From NCBI RefSeq assembly GCF_005796225.1, contig NZ_VAHO01000006.1, positions 124,001 through 188,000 of the forward strand: a stretch of DNA of 64,000 bases. Direction: 5' to 3'. Positions 1 through 8,360 of this stretch are shown piece by piece. Within the stretch, counting starts at the first letter, position 1; each line of letters starts with the position of its first letter. The translations under genes and the position numbers were made by a program. This stretch comes from Pseudarthrobacter sp. NamE5. GTDB taxonomy: Bacteria > Actinomycetota > Actinomycetes > Actinomycetales > Micrococcaceae. The notes under the pieces are model-generated. The model was not told the origin of the DNA. It searched no databases and saw nothing but the letters and a program-made list of their open reading frames with translations.

Positions 1-586
1 CTCGCAGATCCGCATGAAATCAGCGCTGCGCACCATCTTCGTCATACCGATGGTGGTCTCCGGCATCATCATCGCCTATGTTTTCAATTTCCTGTTCTCA
101 AACTCGCTGCCCTCTGCAGGGGCGGCGGCGGGCATTTCCTGGCTCGAGACAAGCCTCCTTGCAAACCCTGACCTTGCGTGGGTTGCCATCGTGGTGGTTA
201 CCGCCTGGCAGGCGGTGCCCGGGGCACTGCTGATCTATATCGCGGGTCTCGTCTCGATCCCCGGGGACGTGTATGAGGCCGCGGAGATCGATGGCGCAAG
301 CAAGGCCCAGCAACTCCTGAAGATCACCGCTCCGCTCGTGGCGGGTTATGTGGTGATCAACATTATTCTCGGATTCAAGGGTTTCCTTAACGCCTACGAC
401 ATCATTGTTGGACTCACGAACGGCGGCCCGGGAACCTCAACAAGAAGCATTGCGATGACCGTTATCGCCGGTTTCAACGGTGGCGATTATGCCTACCAGA
501 TGGCCAACGCGACGATCTTCTTCATCGTCGCTGTCCTCATCTCTCTTCTGCAGCTTTCGCTGACTCGCGGACGGAACACACTCTGA
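1..586 (+). CDS. Carbohydrate ABC transporter permease, MalF type (5' truncated)
   Basis: Inner-membrane permease of a binding-protein-dependent sugar importer. The gene enters from the left edge (reading frame opens at base 2), so its N-terminus is missing; the Met at base 14 is probably internal. Visible: hydrophobic segments, the EAA loop that contacts the ATPase (EAAEIDGA, followed by an I-x-x-P-type end), and the NGGPG motif typical of MalF-like subunits. The stop overlaps the next start (TGATG at 583-587), so the two permeases are translationally coupled. The two alpha-glucosidases downstream suggest alpha-glucosides (maltose, isomaltose, trehalose-like) as cargo; that is inferred from context. 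The binding-protein gene presumably lies upstream of the window. Confidence 0.93.
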   Translation, partial: SQIRMKSALRTIFVIPMVVSGIIIAYVFNFLFSNSLPSAGAAAGISWLETSLLANPDLAWVAIVVVTAWQAVPGALLIYIAGLVSIPGDVYEAAEIDGASKAQQLLKITAPLVAGYVVINIILGFKGFLNAYDIIVGLTNGGPGTSTRSIAMTVIAGFNGGDYAYQMANATIFFIVAVLISLLQLSLTRGRNTL

Positions 587-1497
587 TGACCACACCATCC
601 ACCCTCACCGCTGAGGGAATCCACCGCACCGAATCCGTCTCCGCCAGTGGCGGGCGACGGCGCTCAGGTTTGAAGGTCGAGCGGGTGAACTGGCCGGGTA
701 CCGCCATCCTGGTCCTCTGTGCGCTCACGGTTCTGCTTCCGCTCTACGTGAGCCTGTCCATGGCTTTCAAAACCCAAGGGCAGGCTGTGGACGGCAACGC
801 CTTCTCATTCCCTGAACCGTTCAGCGTGGACGGCTTTGTCCAAGCGTGGACGCTGACGAATTTCCCCGTCGGCGCCGCAATGTCGTTGCTGGTCACCGCG
901 GGAACTGTAGTAGCGACCATTGTGCTGGCAGCGTTTGCCTCGTACGCGATCGTGCGCAACTGGGAACGCCGGTTGTTCCGGTACTCCTTCTACTACCTGC
1001 TCGCAGCAATGTTCATCCCGTTTCCGGTCGTTGCGCTGCCGCAAATCCAGTTGACCGGCCGCCTTGGCCTGGACAACCCCATGGGTGTGATTCTGCTCGC
1101 CACCATGTTTCAGTTGAGCTTCAGTGTTCTGCTGTTCACGGCGTTCCTGCGGTCAATCCCGATGGAATTGGAAGAGAGCGCCCGCATGGACGGCGCCACG
1201 ACCTGGCAGACATTCTGGAAACTGATCTTTCCCCTGCTGGCGCCAATGAGCGCCACCGTGGGGATCTTCGCCTTCCTGTACGCCTGGAACGACTTCATGA
1301 TGCCTTCGCTGATCATTTCCGACCCGGCACTGCAAACCCTTCCCGTTCGACAAAATCTGTTCCAGACTCAGTTCAGCAACAACTACCACGTGTCCTTTGC
1401 GTCCTACCTGATGGCCATGGCTCCGGCCATCGTGGCCTATCTCTTCACCCAGCGATGGGTTATGGCCGGTGTCTCACAGGGTGCCGTCAAGGGCTGA
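586..1497 (+). CDS. Carbohydrate ABC transporter permease, MalG type
   Basis: Second permease of the sugar importer, 303 aa, usual size for MalG/CUT1 proteins. A charged N-terminal stretch of about 45 residues precedes the first membrane segment (ILVLCALTVLLPLYV); about six membrane segments follow. The EAA loop reads EESARMDGATTWQTFW, the MalG form. The ATG shares its A with the TGA of the preceding permease. No ATPase gene is adjacent; in actinobacteria CUT1 importers often share a distant MsiK-type ATPase (family knowledge). It is followed after 49 nt by the first alpha-glucosidase gene. Confidence 0.95.
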   Translation: MTTPSTLTAEGIHRTESVSASGGRRRSGLKVERVNWPGTAILVLCALTVLLPLYVSLSMAFKTQGQAVDGNAFSFPEPFSVDGFVQAWTLTNFPVGAAMSLLVTAGTVVATIVLAAFASYAIVRNWERRLFRYSFYYLLAAMFIPFPVVALPQIQLTGRLGLDNPMGVILLATMFQLSFSVLLFTAFLRSIPMELEESARMDGATTWQTFWKLIFPLLAPMSATVGIFAFLYAWNDFMMPSLIISDPALQTLPVRQNLFQTQFSNNYHVSFASYLMAMAPAIVAYLFTQRWVMAGVSQGAVKG

Positions 1498-1546
1498 GCC
1501 TTTGCCAGCCATCAATAACTCCAGCGCCCCGGAAAGGGGAAACTGC

Positions 1547-3226
1547 TTGTCCATCCTCGCCTGCCAGACGCACGACGCCGACCACGGACCCACCGACGCC
1601 ACCAACTGGTGGAGACAGGCTGCGGTTTACCAGATCTACCCGCGCAGCTTCGCCGACTCGAACGGTGACGGGATCGGCGACCTGCAGGGCATCACCTCGA
1701 AAGTGCCTTACTTGAAGAGCCTGGGGATCGACGCCGTGTGGCTCAGCCCGTTTTACCCCTCGGCCTTGGCCGACGGCGGCTACGACGTAGATGACTACCG
1801 CAACGTCGATCCCAGGATCGGCAGCCTGGCAGATTTCGACGCGATGGCCGCGGCCCTGCATTCCGCGGGAATCAAGGTGATCGTGGACATTGTCCCGAAC
1901 CACTCCTCCAACCGGCACGCCTGGTTCCAGGAAGCCCTGGCCGCGCCCAAGGGGTCACCGGCCCGGCAGCGGTACCACTTCCGGGACGGAGTGGGTGAAC
2001 ATGGCGAGCTGCCGCCCGCGGACTGGACAGCCGCTTTCGGCGGCCCGGCCTGGTCGCAGGTGGACGATGGGCAGTGGTATCTGCACACCTTCACTCCGGA
2101 ACAGCCGGACTGGAACTGGGACAACCCGGAGGTCCGTGCGGACTTCCTCACCACTCTGCGCTTCTGGGCGAACCGGGGCGTGGACGGCTTCCGCGTGGAC
2201 GTGGCCAACCTCCTGGTCAAGGACCTCCGCGCCGAACTTCCCAGCAGGCAGGAACTGGAGGCGATGGACCGTACCTCCGGCACACACCCGCTGATGGACC
2301 GGGACGAAGTCCATGAGATCTACGCCGAATGGCGCAAGGTATTCAACGAATATGACCCGCCGCGGTTTGCAGTGGCGGAGGCCTGGGTGGAGACCGCCGC
2401 GCGGCGCGCCAAGTATGCTTCCCCGGAAGGACTGGGGCAGGCTTTCAGCTTCGACCTGCTCTTGGCCGACTTTAACGCTGCCCAGTTCCGCACCATCATC
2501 AGCGACAACCTCGAACAGGCCCGCCTCACGGGCTCCACCACCACCTGGGTGTTTTCCAACCACGACGTCACCCGCCACGCTACCCGGTACGGCCTTGAAC
2601 CGCTCAACGGGCGGCCGGGGAAACCGGGGGTGGAATGGGTCAAAGCCGGCGGTCCCCTCGAAGCCCTCGACATGGAAGGAGGCATCCGTCGCGCCAAGGC
2701 CGCCACGTTGCTCATGCTCGCTCTTCCCGGCTCCGCGTACCTCTATCAGGGAGAGGAACTGGGGCTGCATGAGGTAGCAGACATCCCGGCTGACCGGCGC
2801 CAGGACCCGTCATTCTTCAGGGGCGCCGAGTACGACGGACTGGGCCGGGACGGCTGCCGCGTGCCTCTGCCCTGGGAACCGTCCGGTCCTTCCTTCGGCT
2901 TCGGCACCAACAGCGCCCACCTGCCCCAGCCGGACTGGTTTGCCGGGTATGCAGCCAGCACCCAGGAACGCGACCGCAACTCAACCCTGCACTTCTACCG
3001 CCAGGCCTTGGCGCTGCGCCGCAAACTCCAAGGTCCCGAGACCTTGGAATGGAGGCAAGGGGGAGACGAACAGGTGCTGCACTTTATGCGCCCGGGCGGC
3101 TGGCACGTCGTTGCGAACTTCGGTACCGCCGCCGTCGAACTTCCTGACGGCGAGGTCCTGATCTCCAGCGGCAGGATCGAGGACGGCAGGCTGCCAAGAG
3201 AATCAACCGCCTGGCTCAGGGCCTAA
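1547..3226 (+). CDS. GH13 alpha-glucosidase (copy 1)
   Basis: Cytoplasmic retaining alpha-glucosidase, 559 aa, expected to cleave glucose from imported alpha-glucosides. The GH13 barrel starts near the N-terminus (WWRQAAVYQIYPRSF). The catalytic triad is visible: nucleophile Asp in GFRVDVANLL, acid/base Glu in AVAEAWVE, third Asp in FSNHDVTRH. No signal peptide. I choose the TTG at 1547 because GGAAAGGGGA lies 6 nt upstream; an in-frame ATG at 1469 would overlap the permease by 29 nt and add an unlikely 26-residue leader. Very similar to the next gene, so a tandem duplication. Substrate (maltose, isomaltose or sucrose type) cannot be fixed from sequence. Confidence 0.93.
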   Translation: MSILACQTHDADHGPTDATNWWRQAAVYQIYPRSFADSNGDGIGDLQGITSKVPYLKSLGIDAVWLSPFYPSALADGGYDVDDYRNVDPRIGSLADFDAMAAALHSAGIKVIVDIVPNHSSNRHAWFQEALAAPKGSPARQRYHFRDGVGEHGELPPADWTAAFGGPAWSQVDDGQWYLHTFTPEQPDWNWDNPEVRADFLTTLRFWANRGVDGFRVDVANLLVKDLRAELPSRQELEAMDRTSGTHPLMDRDEVHEIYAEWRKVFNEYDPPRFAVAEAWVETAARRAKYASPEGLGQAFSFDLLLADFNAAQFRTIISDNLEQARLTGSTTTWVFSNHDVTRHATRYGLEPLNGRPGKPGVEWVKAGGPLEALDMEGGIRRAKAATLLMLALPGSAYLYQGEELGLHEVADIPADRRQDPSFFRGAEYDGLGRDGCRVPLPWEPSGPSFGFGTNSAHLPQPDWFAGYAASTQERDRNSTLHFYRQALALRRKLQGPETLEWRQGGDEQVLHFMRPGGWHVVANFGTAAVELPDGEVLISSGRIEDGRLPRESTAWLRA

Positions 3227-3257
3227 GGCGGCGTCGGTGAGCGACCCGAGCTTGCTG

Positions 3258-3287
3258 TTGACCTTGCCCGCCCACCCGGCACATACT
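3258..3287 (+). promoter_or_regulatory. Promoter of second alpha-glucosidase gene
   Basis: TTGACC (3258-3263), 18 nt spacer, CATACT (3282-3287). Both hexamers resemble the housekeeping sigma consensus. Transcription would begin near 3294, just before the palindrome at 3299-3313, so copy 2 can be transcribed apart from the transporter operon. Confidence 0.5.
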
Positions 3288-3298
3288 GGTCGCAAAAA

Positions 3299-3313
3299 AT
3301 TTAGAGACTAAAT
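3299..3313 (+). promoter_or_regulatory. Palindromic operator candidate ATTTAG-AGA-CTAAAT
   Basis: Perfect 6-bp inverted repeat with a 3-nt centre, AT-rich in a GC-rich genome, lying just after the predicted start of transcription and directly before the ribosome binding site (AAAAGGAG at 3314-3321). The position fits a repressor operator controlling copy 2. The regulator is unknown. Confidence 0.4.
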
Positions 3314-3325
3314 AAAAGGAGCGTT

Positions 3326-5038
3326 GTGAGTACAACCGCCACCCTGGCAACCCTTTCCGATTCCGACCGCCTGGCCGATCCCAACTGGTGGCGCCAGGCC
3401 TCCGTCTACCAGATCTACCCGCGGAGCTTCGCCGACTCCAACGGTGACGGAATCGGTGACCTCAAAGGCATCACCTCCAAGGTGCCGTACCTGAAATCCT
3501 TGGGGATCGACGCCGTCTGGCTGAGCCCGTTCTACCCCTCGGCGCTCGCGGATGGCGGCTACGACGTGGACGACTACCGCGACGTGGATCCCAAGCTGGG
3601 CACCCTCGAGGACTTCGACGAGATGGCCGCTGCCCTGCACGAGGCAGGCATTAAGCTGATTGCGGACATCGTCCCCAACCACTCGTCCAACCGGCACAAG
3701 TGGTTCCAGGAGGCCCTGGCCTCTCCCAAGGGCTCTCCGGCCCGGGACCGCTACATCTTCCGCGACGGCAAGGGCCCCGGCGGCGAGTTCCCGCCGTCGG
3801 ACTGGGACTCGGTCTTCGGTGGCCCGGCCTGGGAGCGCATCACGGAGCCGGACGGCACCCCCGGCCAGTGGTACATGCACATCTTTGCGAAGGAACAGCC
3901 CGACCTGAACTGGTCCAACCGGGAAATCCGCGAGGACTTCCTGAAGACCCTGCGCTTCTGGTCCAACCGCGGCGTGGACGGCTTCCGCGTGGATGTGGCA
4001 CACGCGCTCACCAAGGACCTCACCGAGCCGCTGCTGTCCAAGCTGGAGCTGAGCGCGGCCAACACGGGCGTGGACGGGTTCGACGACGGCACGCACCCCT
4101 TCTGGGACCGTGACGAAGTGCATGAAATCTACGCCGAATGGCGCGAGGTCTTCAACGAATACAACCCGCCGCGCACCGCGGTGGCCGAGGCATGGGTCCA
4201 CGCCACCCGCCGGGCCCGCTACGCCAGCCCGCAGGGGCTTGGCCAGGCCTTCAACTTCGACCTGCTGCAGGCCGACTTCGACGCCGCCGAGTACAAGGAG
4301 ATCATCACCCGGAACCTGGCCGAGGCGGCCGCCACTGGCGCCTCCTCCACCTGGGTTTTCTCCAACCACGATGTTGTCCGCCACGCCACCCGTTACGGCC
4401 TGCCGCAGGTGTCCAAGGGCAAGGAACGCACCAAGGGCCAGGACGGCAAGGACTGGCTGCTCGCCGGCGGCCCCAAGGAGGAACTCGATGTGGAGCTCGG
4501 TGAACGCCGCGCCCGCGCAGCCACCCTGCTGATGCTCGCCGTGCCCGGCTCGGCTTACCTCTACCAGGGCGAGGAACTGGGACTGCAGGAAGTGGCCGAG
4601 ATTCCGGAATCCGAACGCCAGGACCCCTCCTTCTTCCGCAACAAGGGCGTGGAGATCGGCCGCGACGGTTGCCGTGTCCCGCTGCCCTGGAAGGTTGAGG
4701 GAACCTCCTTCGGCTTCGGCGAAGGCGGCGCACACCTGCCCCAGCCCGGCTGGTTCAGCAGGTACGCCGTCGAGGCGCAGGACGGAACAAAAGGTTCCAC
4801 CCTTGAGCTCTACCGCAAGGCCCTGAAGCTCCGTCATGAACTGCTGACGGACGAGGAGCTGGAGTGGGTGGAGACCGGCAACCCGGAGGTCCTGCACTTC
4901 CGTCGCCCCAATGGCTGGCAGTCAGTGACCAACTTCGGGGACACCGCCGTCGACCTTCCGGCGGGCGGGGTGCTGGTCACCAGCGCACCTCTTGAGGACG
5001 GCAAGCTGCCGGCCAACACCACCGCATGGCTGCGCTGA
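3326..5038 (+). CDS. GH13 alpha-glucosidase (copy 2)
   Basis: Paralogue of the preceding gene, 570 aa, same GH13 layout: WWRQASVYQIYPRSF at the start, nucleophile Asp in GFRVDVAHAL, acid/base Glu in AVAEAWVH, Asp in FSNHDVVRH. It differs by short insertions (about 10 residues near NTGVDGFDDG and a Lys-rich stretch SKGKERTKGQDGKDW), near loops that could shape the substrate pocket. GTG start with AAAAGGAG upstream. Unlike copy 1 it has its own promoter and operator candidate, so the pair may differ in regulation as well as specificity. Confidence 0.93.
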   Translation: MSTTATLATLSDSDRLADPNWWRQASVYQIYPRSFADSNGDGIGDLKGITSKVPYLKSLGIDAVWLSPFYPSALADGGYDVDDYRDVDPKLGTLEDFDEMAAALHEAGIKLIADIVPNHSSNRHKWFQEALASPKGSPARDRYIFRDGKGPGGEFPPSDWDSVFGGPAWERITEPDGTPGQWYMHIFAKEQPDLNWSNREIREDFLKTLRFWSNRGVDGFRVDVAHALTKDLTEPLLSKLELSAANTGVDGFDDGTHPFWDRDEVHEIYAEWREVFNEYNPPRTAVAEAWVHATRRARYASPQGLGQAFNFDLLQADFDAAEYKEIITRNLAEAAATGASSTWVFSNHDVVRHATRYGLPQVSKGKERTKGQDGKDWLLAGGPKEELDVELGERRARAATLLMLAVPGSAYLYQGEELGLQEVAEIPESERQDPSFFRNKGVEIGRDGCRVPLPWKVEGTSFGFGEGGAHLPQPGWFSRYAVEAQDGTKGSTLELYRKALKLRHELLTDEELEWVETGNPEVLHFRRPNGWQSVTNFGDTAVDLPAGGVLVTSAPLEDGKLPANTTAWLR

Positions 5039-5102
5039 TCTCCGGCGGCCGCCCCTTGGGACGGCCGGACTGGGGTAACGTGCTGATGCGGGGGCTGTGC
5101 TG

Positions 5103-6044
5103 ATGCAGGAAGTGATTTACGGCTGCATGGGCCTGGGTGGCAGCTGGTCTGGCGAGCCGCATGCCGGCGAGCATGTGGACGAGGCTGCTGCCGCCGTCGA
5201 GGCCGCCCTGGATGCCGGCATCACGTTGTTCGACCATGCCGACATCTACCGCGGCGGCAAGTCCGAGGCCGTGTTCGGTGAGGTGCTGGCTGCCACGCCG
5301 GGCCTCCGGGACCGGATCCGGCTGCAGACCAAGTGCGGCATCAGGCTGAACGAACGCGGACTGCAAACGCACTACGACCTGAGCCGGGAAGCCATCCTGG
5401 AGCGCGTCAACGAAAGCCTGAAGCGGCTGCGGACGGACTACGTGGACATCCTCCTGCTGCACCGCCCGGACCCCCTGACGGGCCCCGCGGAGGTGGCGGC
5501 CGCCGTCGGGCAGCTGATGGCGGAAGGCAAGGTCCGGCAGCTTGGCGTGTCCAACATGTCCGGTGCGCAGATCGAGGCGCTGCAGGACCGGCTGGAAACG
5601 CCGGTGCTGGCGAACCAGCTTGAGATGAGCCTGCTCAAGCGGGCCTGGCTGGAAAGCCAGGTGCTGGTGAACCATGCCGAGCACCTGGACTACAGCTTCC
5701 CGCACGGCACCCTGGAGTACTGCGCCCGGCACTCCATAACCCTGCAGGCCTACGGTTCCCTGGCCAAGGGCGTGTACACCGGCGTGGAACCGGAAAGCCC
5801 CACGTCCGCCGAGGCAGCCACCGCGGATCTCGTGGCTGAACTGGCCGGCGAGTACGGCAGCACGGGGGAGTCGGTGCTGCTGGGCTGGCTGATGAAGCAC
5901 CCGGCGGGGATTGCGCCGGTGATCGGGACCACCAATCCCGGCCGCATCCGGGCCTGCTCGGACGCGGCCCGCGTGGCGCAGGCCATGAGCCGCGCGGACT
6001 GGTACAAACTGTGGGTTACTGCGCGGGGCAGCAGCATCCCCTGA
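5103..6044 (+). CDS. Aldo/keto reductase (YdhF-like)
   Basis: NAD(P)H-dependent oxidoreductase of the aldo/keto reductase superfamily, about 313 aa. The catalytic tetrad is recognisable: Asp and Tyr in DHADIYRGG, Lys in LQTKCGI, His in LLLHRPDP. The cofactor-end sequence VIGTTNPGRIRA is typical of the YdhF/YajO-like branch. ATG at 5103 is preceded by GGGGG at about 8 nt; a GTG at 5097 in the same frame is an alternative start. Not obviously in an operon with the glucosidases: 64 nt separate them. Substrate unknown. Confidence 0.9.
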   Translation: MQEVIYGCMGLGGSWSGEPHAGEHVDEAAAAVEAALDAGITLFDHADIYRGGKSEAVFGEVLAATPGLRDRIRLQTKCGIRLNERGLQTHYDLSREAILERVNESLKRLRTDYVDILLLHRPDPLTGPAEVAAAVGQLMAEGKVRQLGVSNMSGAQIEALQDRLETPVLANQLEMSLLKRAWLESQVLVNHAEHLDYSFPHGTLEYCARHSITLQAYGSLAKGVYTGVEPESPTSAEAATADLVAELAGEYGSTGESVLLGWLMKHPAGIAPVIGTTNPGRIRACSDAARVAQAMSRADWYKLWVTARGSSIP

Positions 6045-6052
6045 CCCATCCC

Positions 6053-6107
6053 AACTAGGTAGCAGCAAGTGTCGTTTTGGCACCCCATAACGACACTTGC
6101 TGCTACC
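6053..6107. repeat. Intergenic palindromic repeat, family A (copy 1)
   Basis: Perfect 19-bp stem (6058-6076 with 6089-6107; arm GGTAGCAGCAAGTGTCGTT) and 12-nt loop, preceded by AACTA. The same AACTAGGTAGCAGCA start and CGACA(C/T) arm occur at 53291-53350. It may also terminate the reductase transcript (GGCTTTTGCC follows). Confidence 0.75.
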
Positions 6108-6199
6108 GGCTTTTGCCAGGACCCGAGTCATATCCTGTTTAGTTCGTATTGATCCTCACAAGCTGGCCATTTTCTGCGGCGTGCCGGTTGCCGGGCGGA

Positions 6200-6205
6200 T
6201 ACGGT
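6200..6205 (+). promoter_or_regulatory. -10 element TACGGT, leaderless type
   Basis: TACGGT followed by 6 nt (AGATAC) and the ATG at 6212. No Shine-Dalgarno fits, so the mRNA probably begins at the start codon. Confidence 0.45.
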
Positions 6206-6211
6206 AGATAC

Positions 6212-7075
6212 ATGACGTCTACCATCGCCACCGAGACCGTAAGGCCGGAACGCAATATCCCCGCAGAGATCGCCCGCTCCTGGCTCCTCGTGAATGCCAT
6301 GAAGCCGGAGCTTTTCGACCAGTCGGCAGTCTCCCGCGCCGACTCGATCATCCTGGATATTGAAGATGCGGTGGACCCTTCCCAAAAGGACCAGGCCCGG
6401 AACAACGTTATCGACTGGCTGACCGCCGGCGGCAAGGCCTGGGTCCGCATCAACGACGCCACCAGCCCCTTCTGGGCCGATGACCTCGCTGGCCTCCGCG
6501 GCACCCCTGGCCTGCTCGGCGTCATGCTCGCCAAGACCGAATCCGCGGACCAGGTCACCGAAAGCTTCCACCGGATGGACGGCAAGACCCCCGTGATCCC
6601 GCTGGTGGAATCCGCCGTCGGCATCGAGGAAGCCAACAACATCGCCAAGGCCCAGGGCGCCTTCCGCCTCGCCTTCGGCTCCGGCGACTTCCGCCGCGAC
6701 ACCGGCATGGCGGCCACTCCGGAAGCCATGGCCTACCCGCGTGCCAAGCTCGTGGTTGCCAGCCGCGTGGGCAACCTCCCGGGCCCCATCGACGGCCCCA
6801 CCGTGGGCACCAACCACCCCATCCTGCGTGAGCAGACCGGCATCACCGTGATGATGGGCATGACCGGCAAGCTCTGCCTGGCCATCGACCAGACCCCCGT
6901 CATCAACGAGGTCATCAGCCCCACGCCGTCGGACGTCGCCTGGGCCACCGATTTCATGGCTGACTTCGAAGCCAACGGCCGCGTCATCAGGGACGGCTCG
7001 GACCTGCCCCGCCTGGGCCGCGCCGAGAAGATCATGAAGCTCGCGGTAGCCTTTGGGGTGCAGCCCGCGCTGTAG
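6212..7075 (+). CDS. HpcH/HpaI aldolase/citrate lyase family protein (CitE-like)
   Basis: CitE-type TIM-barrel C-C lyase, 287 aa, which in this family acts on CoA thioesters such as malyl- or citramalyl-CoA. Metal-binding region visible in SIILDIEDAVDPSQK, plus RIN (WVRINDATS), LVESAVGI and FGSGDFRRD. The ATG at 6212 is chosen; a 21-residue upstream extension from 6149 lacks a ribosome site and reads unlike the family. No CitF/CitD partners nearby, so it is a stand-alone CitE-like enzyme rather than a citrate lyase subunit. Substrate uncertain. Confidence 0.88.
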   Translation: MTSTIATETVRPERNIPAEIARSWLLVNAMKPELFDQSAVSRADSIILDIEDAVDPSQKDQARNNVIDWLTAGGKAWVRINDATSPFWADDLAGLRGTPGLLGVMLAKTESADQVTESFHRMDGKTPVIPLVESAVGIEEANNIAKAQGAFRLAFGSGDFRRDTGMAATPEAMAYPRAKLVVASRVGNLPGPIDGPTVGTNHPILREQTGITVMMGMTGKLCLAIDQTPVINEVISPTPSDVAWATDFMADFEANGRVIRDGSDLPRLGRAEKIMKLAVAFGVQPAL

Positions 7076-7096
7076 CACCCGCGCTTTTTATCCCAG

Positions 7097-7139
7097 GAGA
7101 CCCCGTGACCGATACGCCTTATCTGGTCCACGGGGTCTC
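7097..7139 (+). promoter_or_regulatory. Hairpin masking the start of the DUF2797 gene
   Basis: 11-bp perfect inverted repeat GAGACCCCGTG (7097-7107) / CACGGGGTCTC (7129-7139) with a 21-nt loop. The left arm contains most of the Shine-Dalgarno AGGAGA (7095-7100) and the GTG start (7105-7107); the right arm is inside the coding region. Folding would hide the translation start. Confidence 0.5.
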
Positions 7140-8043
7140 TTGGCCCGCGCACGATGATCGCGCCGGTTCATTCGGATCCCCTCCCGTGCTGCGCCTGCAG
7201 GCACCGGATGGCACCTTCAGGGAAACAGCGCTCGACGACGGCACGCGACTGGGCTTCCGGCTCGCCGCGGAAGGGAAGTCCTGCCTGGGCCACTACCGGG
7301 TGCACGGCCCAGCGCGCCGTGACCACGTGCTGTGCAGGAACAGCTCTCCCTCGGTCCGGGGATACCAGTGCGACAGGTGCTTCGTGCAGGACGAGTTCCG
7401 GCTGATGCACGATTTCCACCGCGGCGGCGGTGTCCCGCCCGGCCTGCGCAGCTACTTGATGCAGCCGCACTGGCTCTACGTCGCAACCTTTGCCGACGGC
7501 ACCAGCAAGGTGGGGACGGCCTCGGACCTGCGCAAGTGGCAGCGGCTTGCCGAGCAGGGCGCCGTGGCCGCCAGTTACATCGCCCGCGCCGCGGACGGGC
7601 GGGTGGTCCGGGTCTTGGAGGACCTGGTAACGAGCGACGGCGGCCTGCCCCAACAGGTGCGTTCTGCCGCCAAGGCAGCGGCCCTGGCAGCCCCGGCCCC
7701 CGCCGACCGGATCAAGGCCCGTAACTCCGCCCTCGCAGCCTTCGCCCGCCAGGTGGCGTCCACCGCGGGTGAAGACGGCTTTGAGCTCGTGGACGAGACC
7801 TGGAGCAGGCCCGGACTCGCCGACCGGCTGTGCTCGGAAACGGCGCGTCATGCCTACCCCCATTCCCTGGAATCAGATGCCCACGGCTTCACCATCCGGT
7901 CCGTTTGCGGCAGCTTCGCCCTGGCAAGCCTGGATGGCGCAGATCTGGAGTTCGTGGTGGACCTGGGCCGGCTCAAGGGCCGCACCATAGAACTCGGAGA
8001 CCACCGCTCGGAGGTACCCGCGGTCCAGGAAGCGCTGTTCTGA
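7105..8043 (+). CDS. DUF2797 family protein
   Basis: 312 aa, function unknown. Middle region HWLYVATFADGTSKVGTAS with KWQRLAEQGAVAA matches the pattern I know from DUF2797 (aromatic-YLA, KVG, QGA). Cysteines in SCLGHY, VLCRNS and YQCDRCF could form a zinc site. An Ala-rich helical segment (about 190-220) follows. GTG start with AGGAGA 4-5 nt upstream, 29 nt after the CitE-like gene, so possibly cotranscribed; its start is part of a hairpin. No catalytic role can be assigned. Confidence 0.8.
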   Translation: MTDTPYLVHGVSWPAHDDRAGSFGSPPVLRLQAPDGTFRETALDDGTRLGFRLAAEGKSCLGHYRVHGPARRDHVLCRNSSPSVRGYQCDRCFVQDEFRLMHDFHRGGGVPPGLRSYLMQPHWLYVATFADGTSKVGTASDLRKWQRLAEQGAVAASYIARAADGRVVRVLEDLVTSDGGLPQQVRSAAKAAALAAPAPADRIKARNSALAAFARQVASTAGEDGFELVDETWSRPGLADRLCSETARHAYPHSLESDAHGFTIRSVCGSFALASLDGADLEFVVDLGRLKGRTIELGDHRSEVPAVQEALF

Positions 8044-8050
8044 CTCCCGG

Positions 8051-8056
8051 TAGACT
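8051..8056 (+). promoter_or_regulatory. -10 element TAGACT, leaderless type
   Basis: TAGACT, 6 nt (TGCAGG), then GTG at 8063. Confidence 0.5.
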
Positions 8057-8062
8057 TGCAGG

Positions 8063-8287
8063 GTGCTGAACGAATTCTGGGCCACCGCGCCAACCCGCTA
8101 CAAAGTGCTGGTCTTCAGCGCCATGGGACTGATCGCCGTCGGCGTCATCCTGAACCTGGTGGGCAACACCAGCGGCAACTCCTGGCTGGCCATGGCGTCG
8201 CTGCCGGTTATCGGGCTGGGACTTGTCCTGCATGTCGCCGGCATGGTGGTCCGGGGTCAGGCGATTCGGAAGAAACTTCGCCGCTAA
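8063..8287 (+). CDS. Small membrane protein, two segments
   Basis: 74 aa, unknown function. Two hydrophobic segments (about 14-33, VLVFSAMGLIAVGVILNLVG, and 41-63) and a basic tail (RGQAIRKKLRR) that would sit in the cytoplasm. GTG start placed exactly 6 nt after TAGACT, typical of leaderless actinobacterial genes. Predicted independent of the DUF2797 gene upstream. Homologous families not recognised. Confidence 0.75.
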   Translation: MLNEFWATAPTRYKVLVFSAMGLIAVGVILNLVGNTSGNSWLAMASLPVIGLGLVLHVAGMVVRGQAIRKKLRR

Positions 8288-8348
8288 GCCTCAACAACAC
8301 CCACCTTCCCCGACTCTTCACCTTTTCTGCCGCTCAAGAGCCTGACGA

Positions 8349-8354
8349 TAGGCT
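8349..8354 (+). promoter_or_regulatory. -10 element TAGGCT, leaderless type
   Basis: TAGGCT, 6 nt (GGGCCC), then ATG at 8361, start of the HadA-like/HadB-like pair. Confidence 0.5.
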
Positions 8355-8360
8355 GGGCCC

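Noticed and set aside
846..1715. 289-codon plus-strand frame across the permease and glucosidase
   Set aside because: Shadow frame of the MalG-type permease, without membrane pattern or family motifs.
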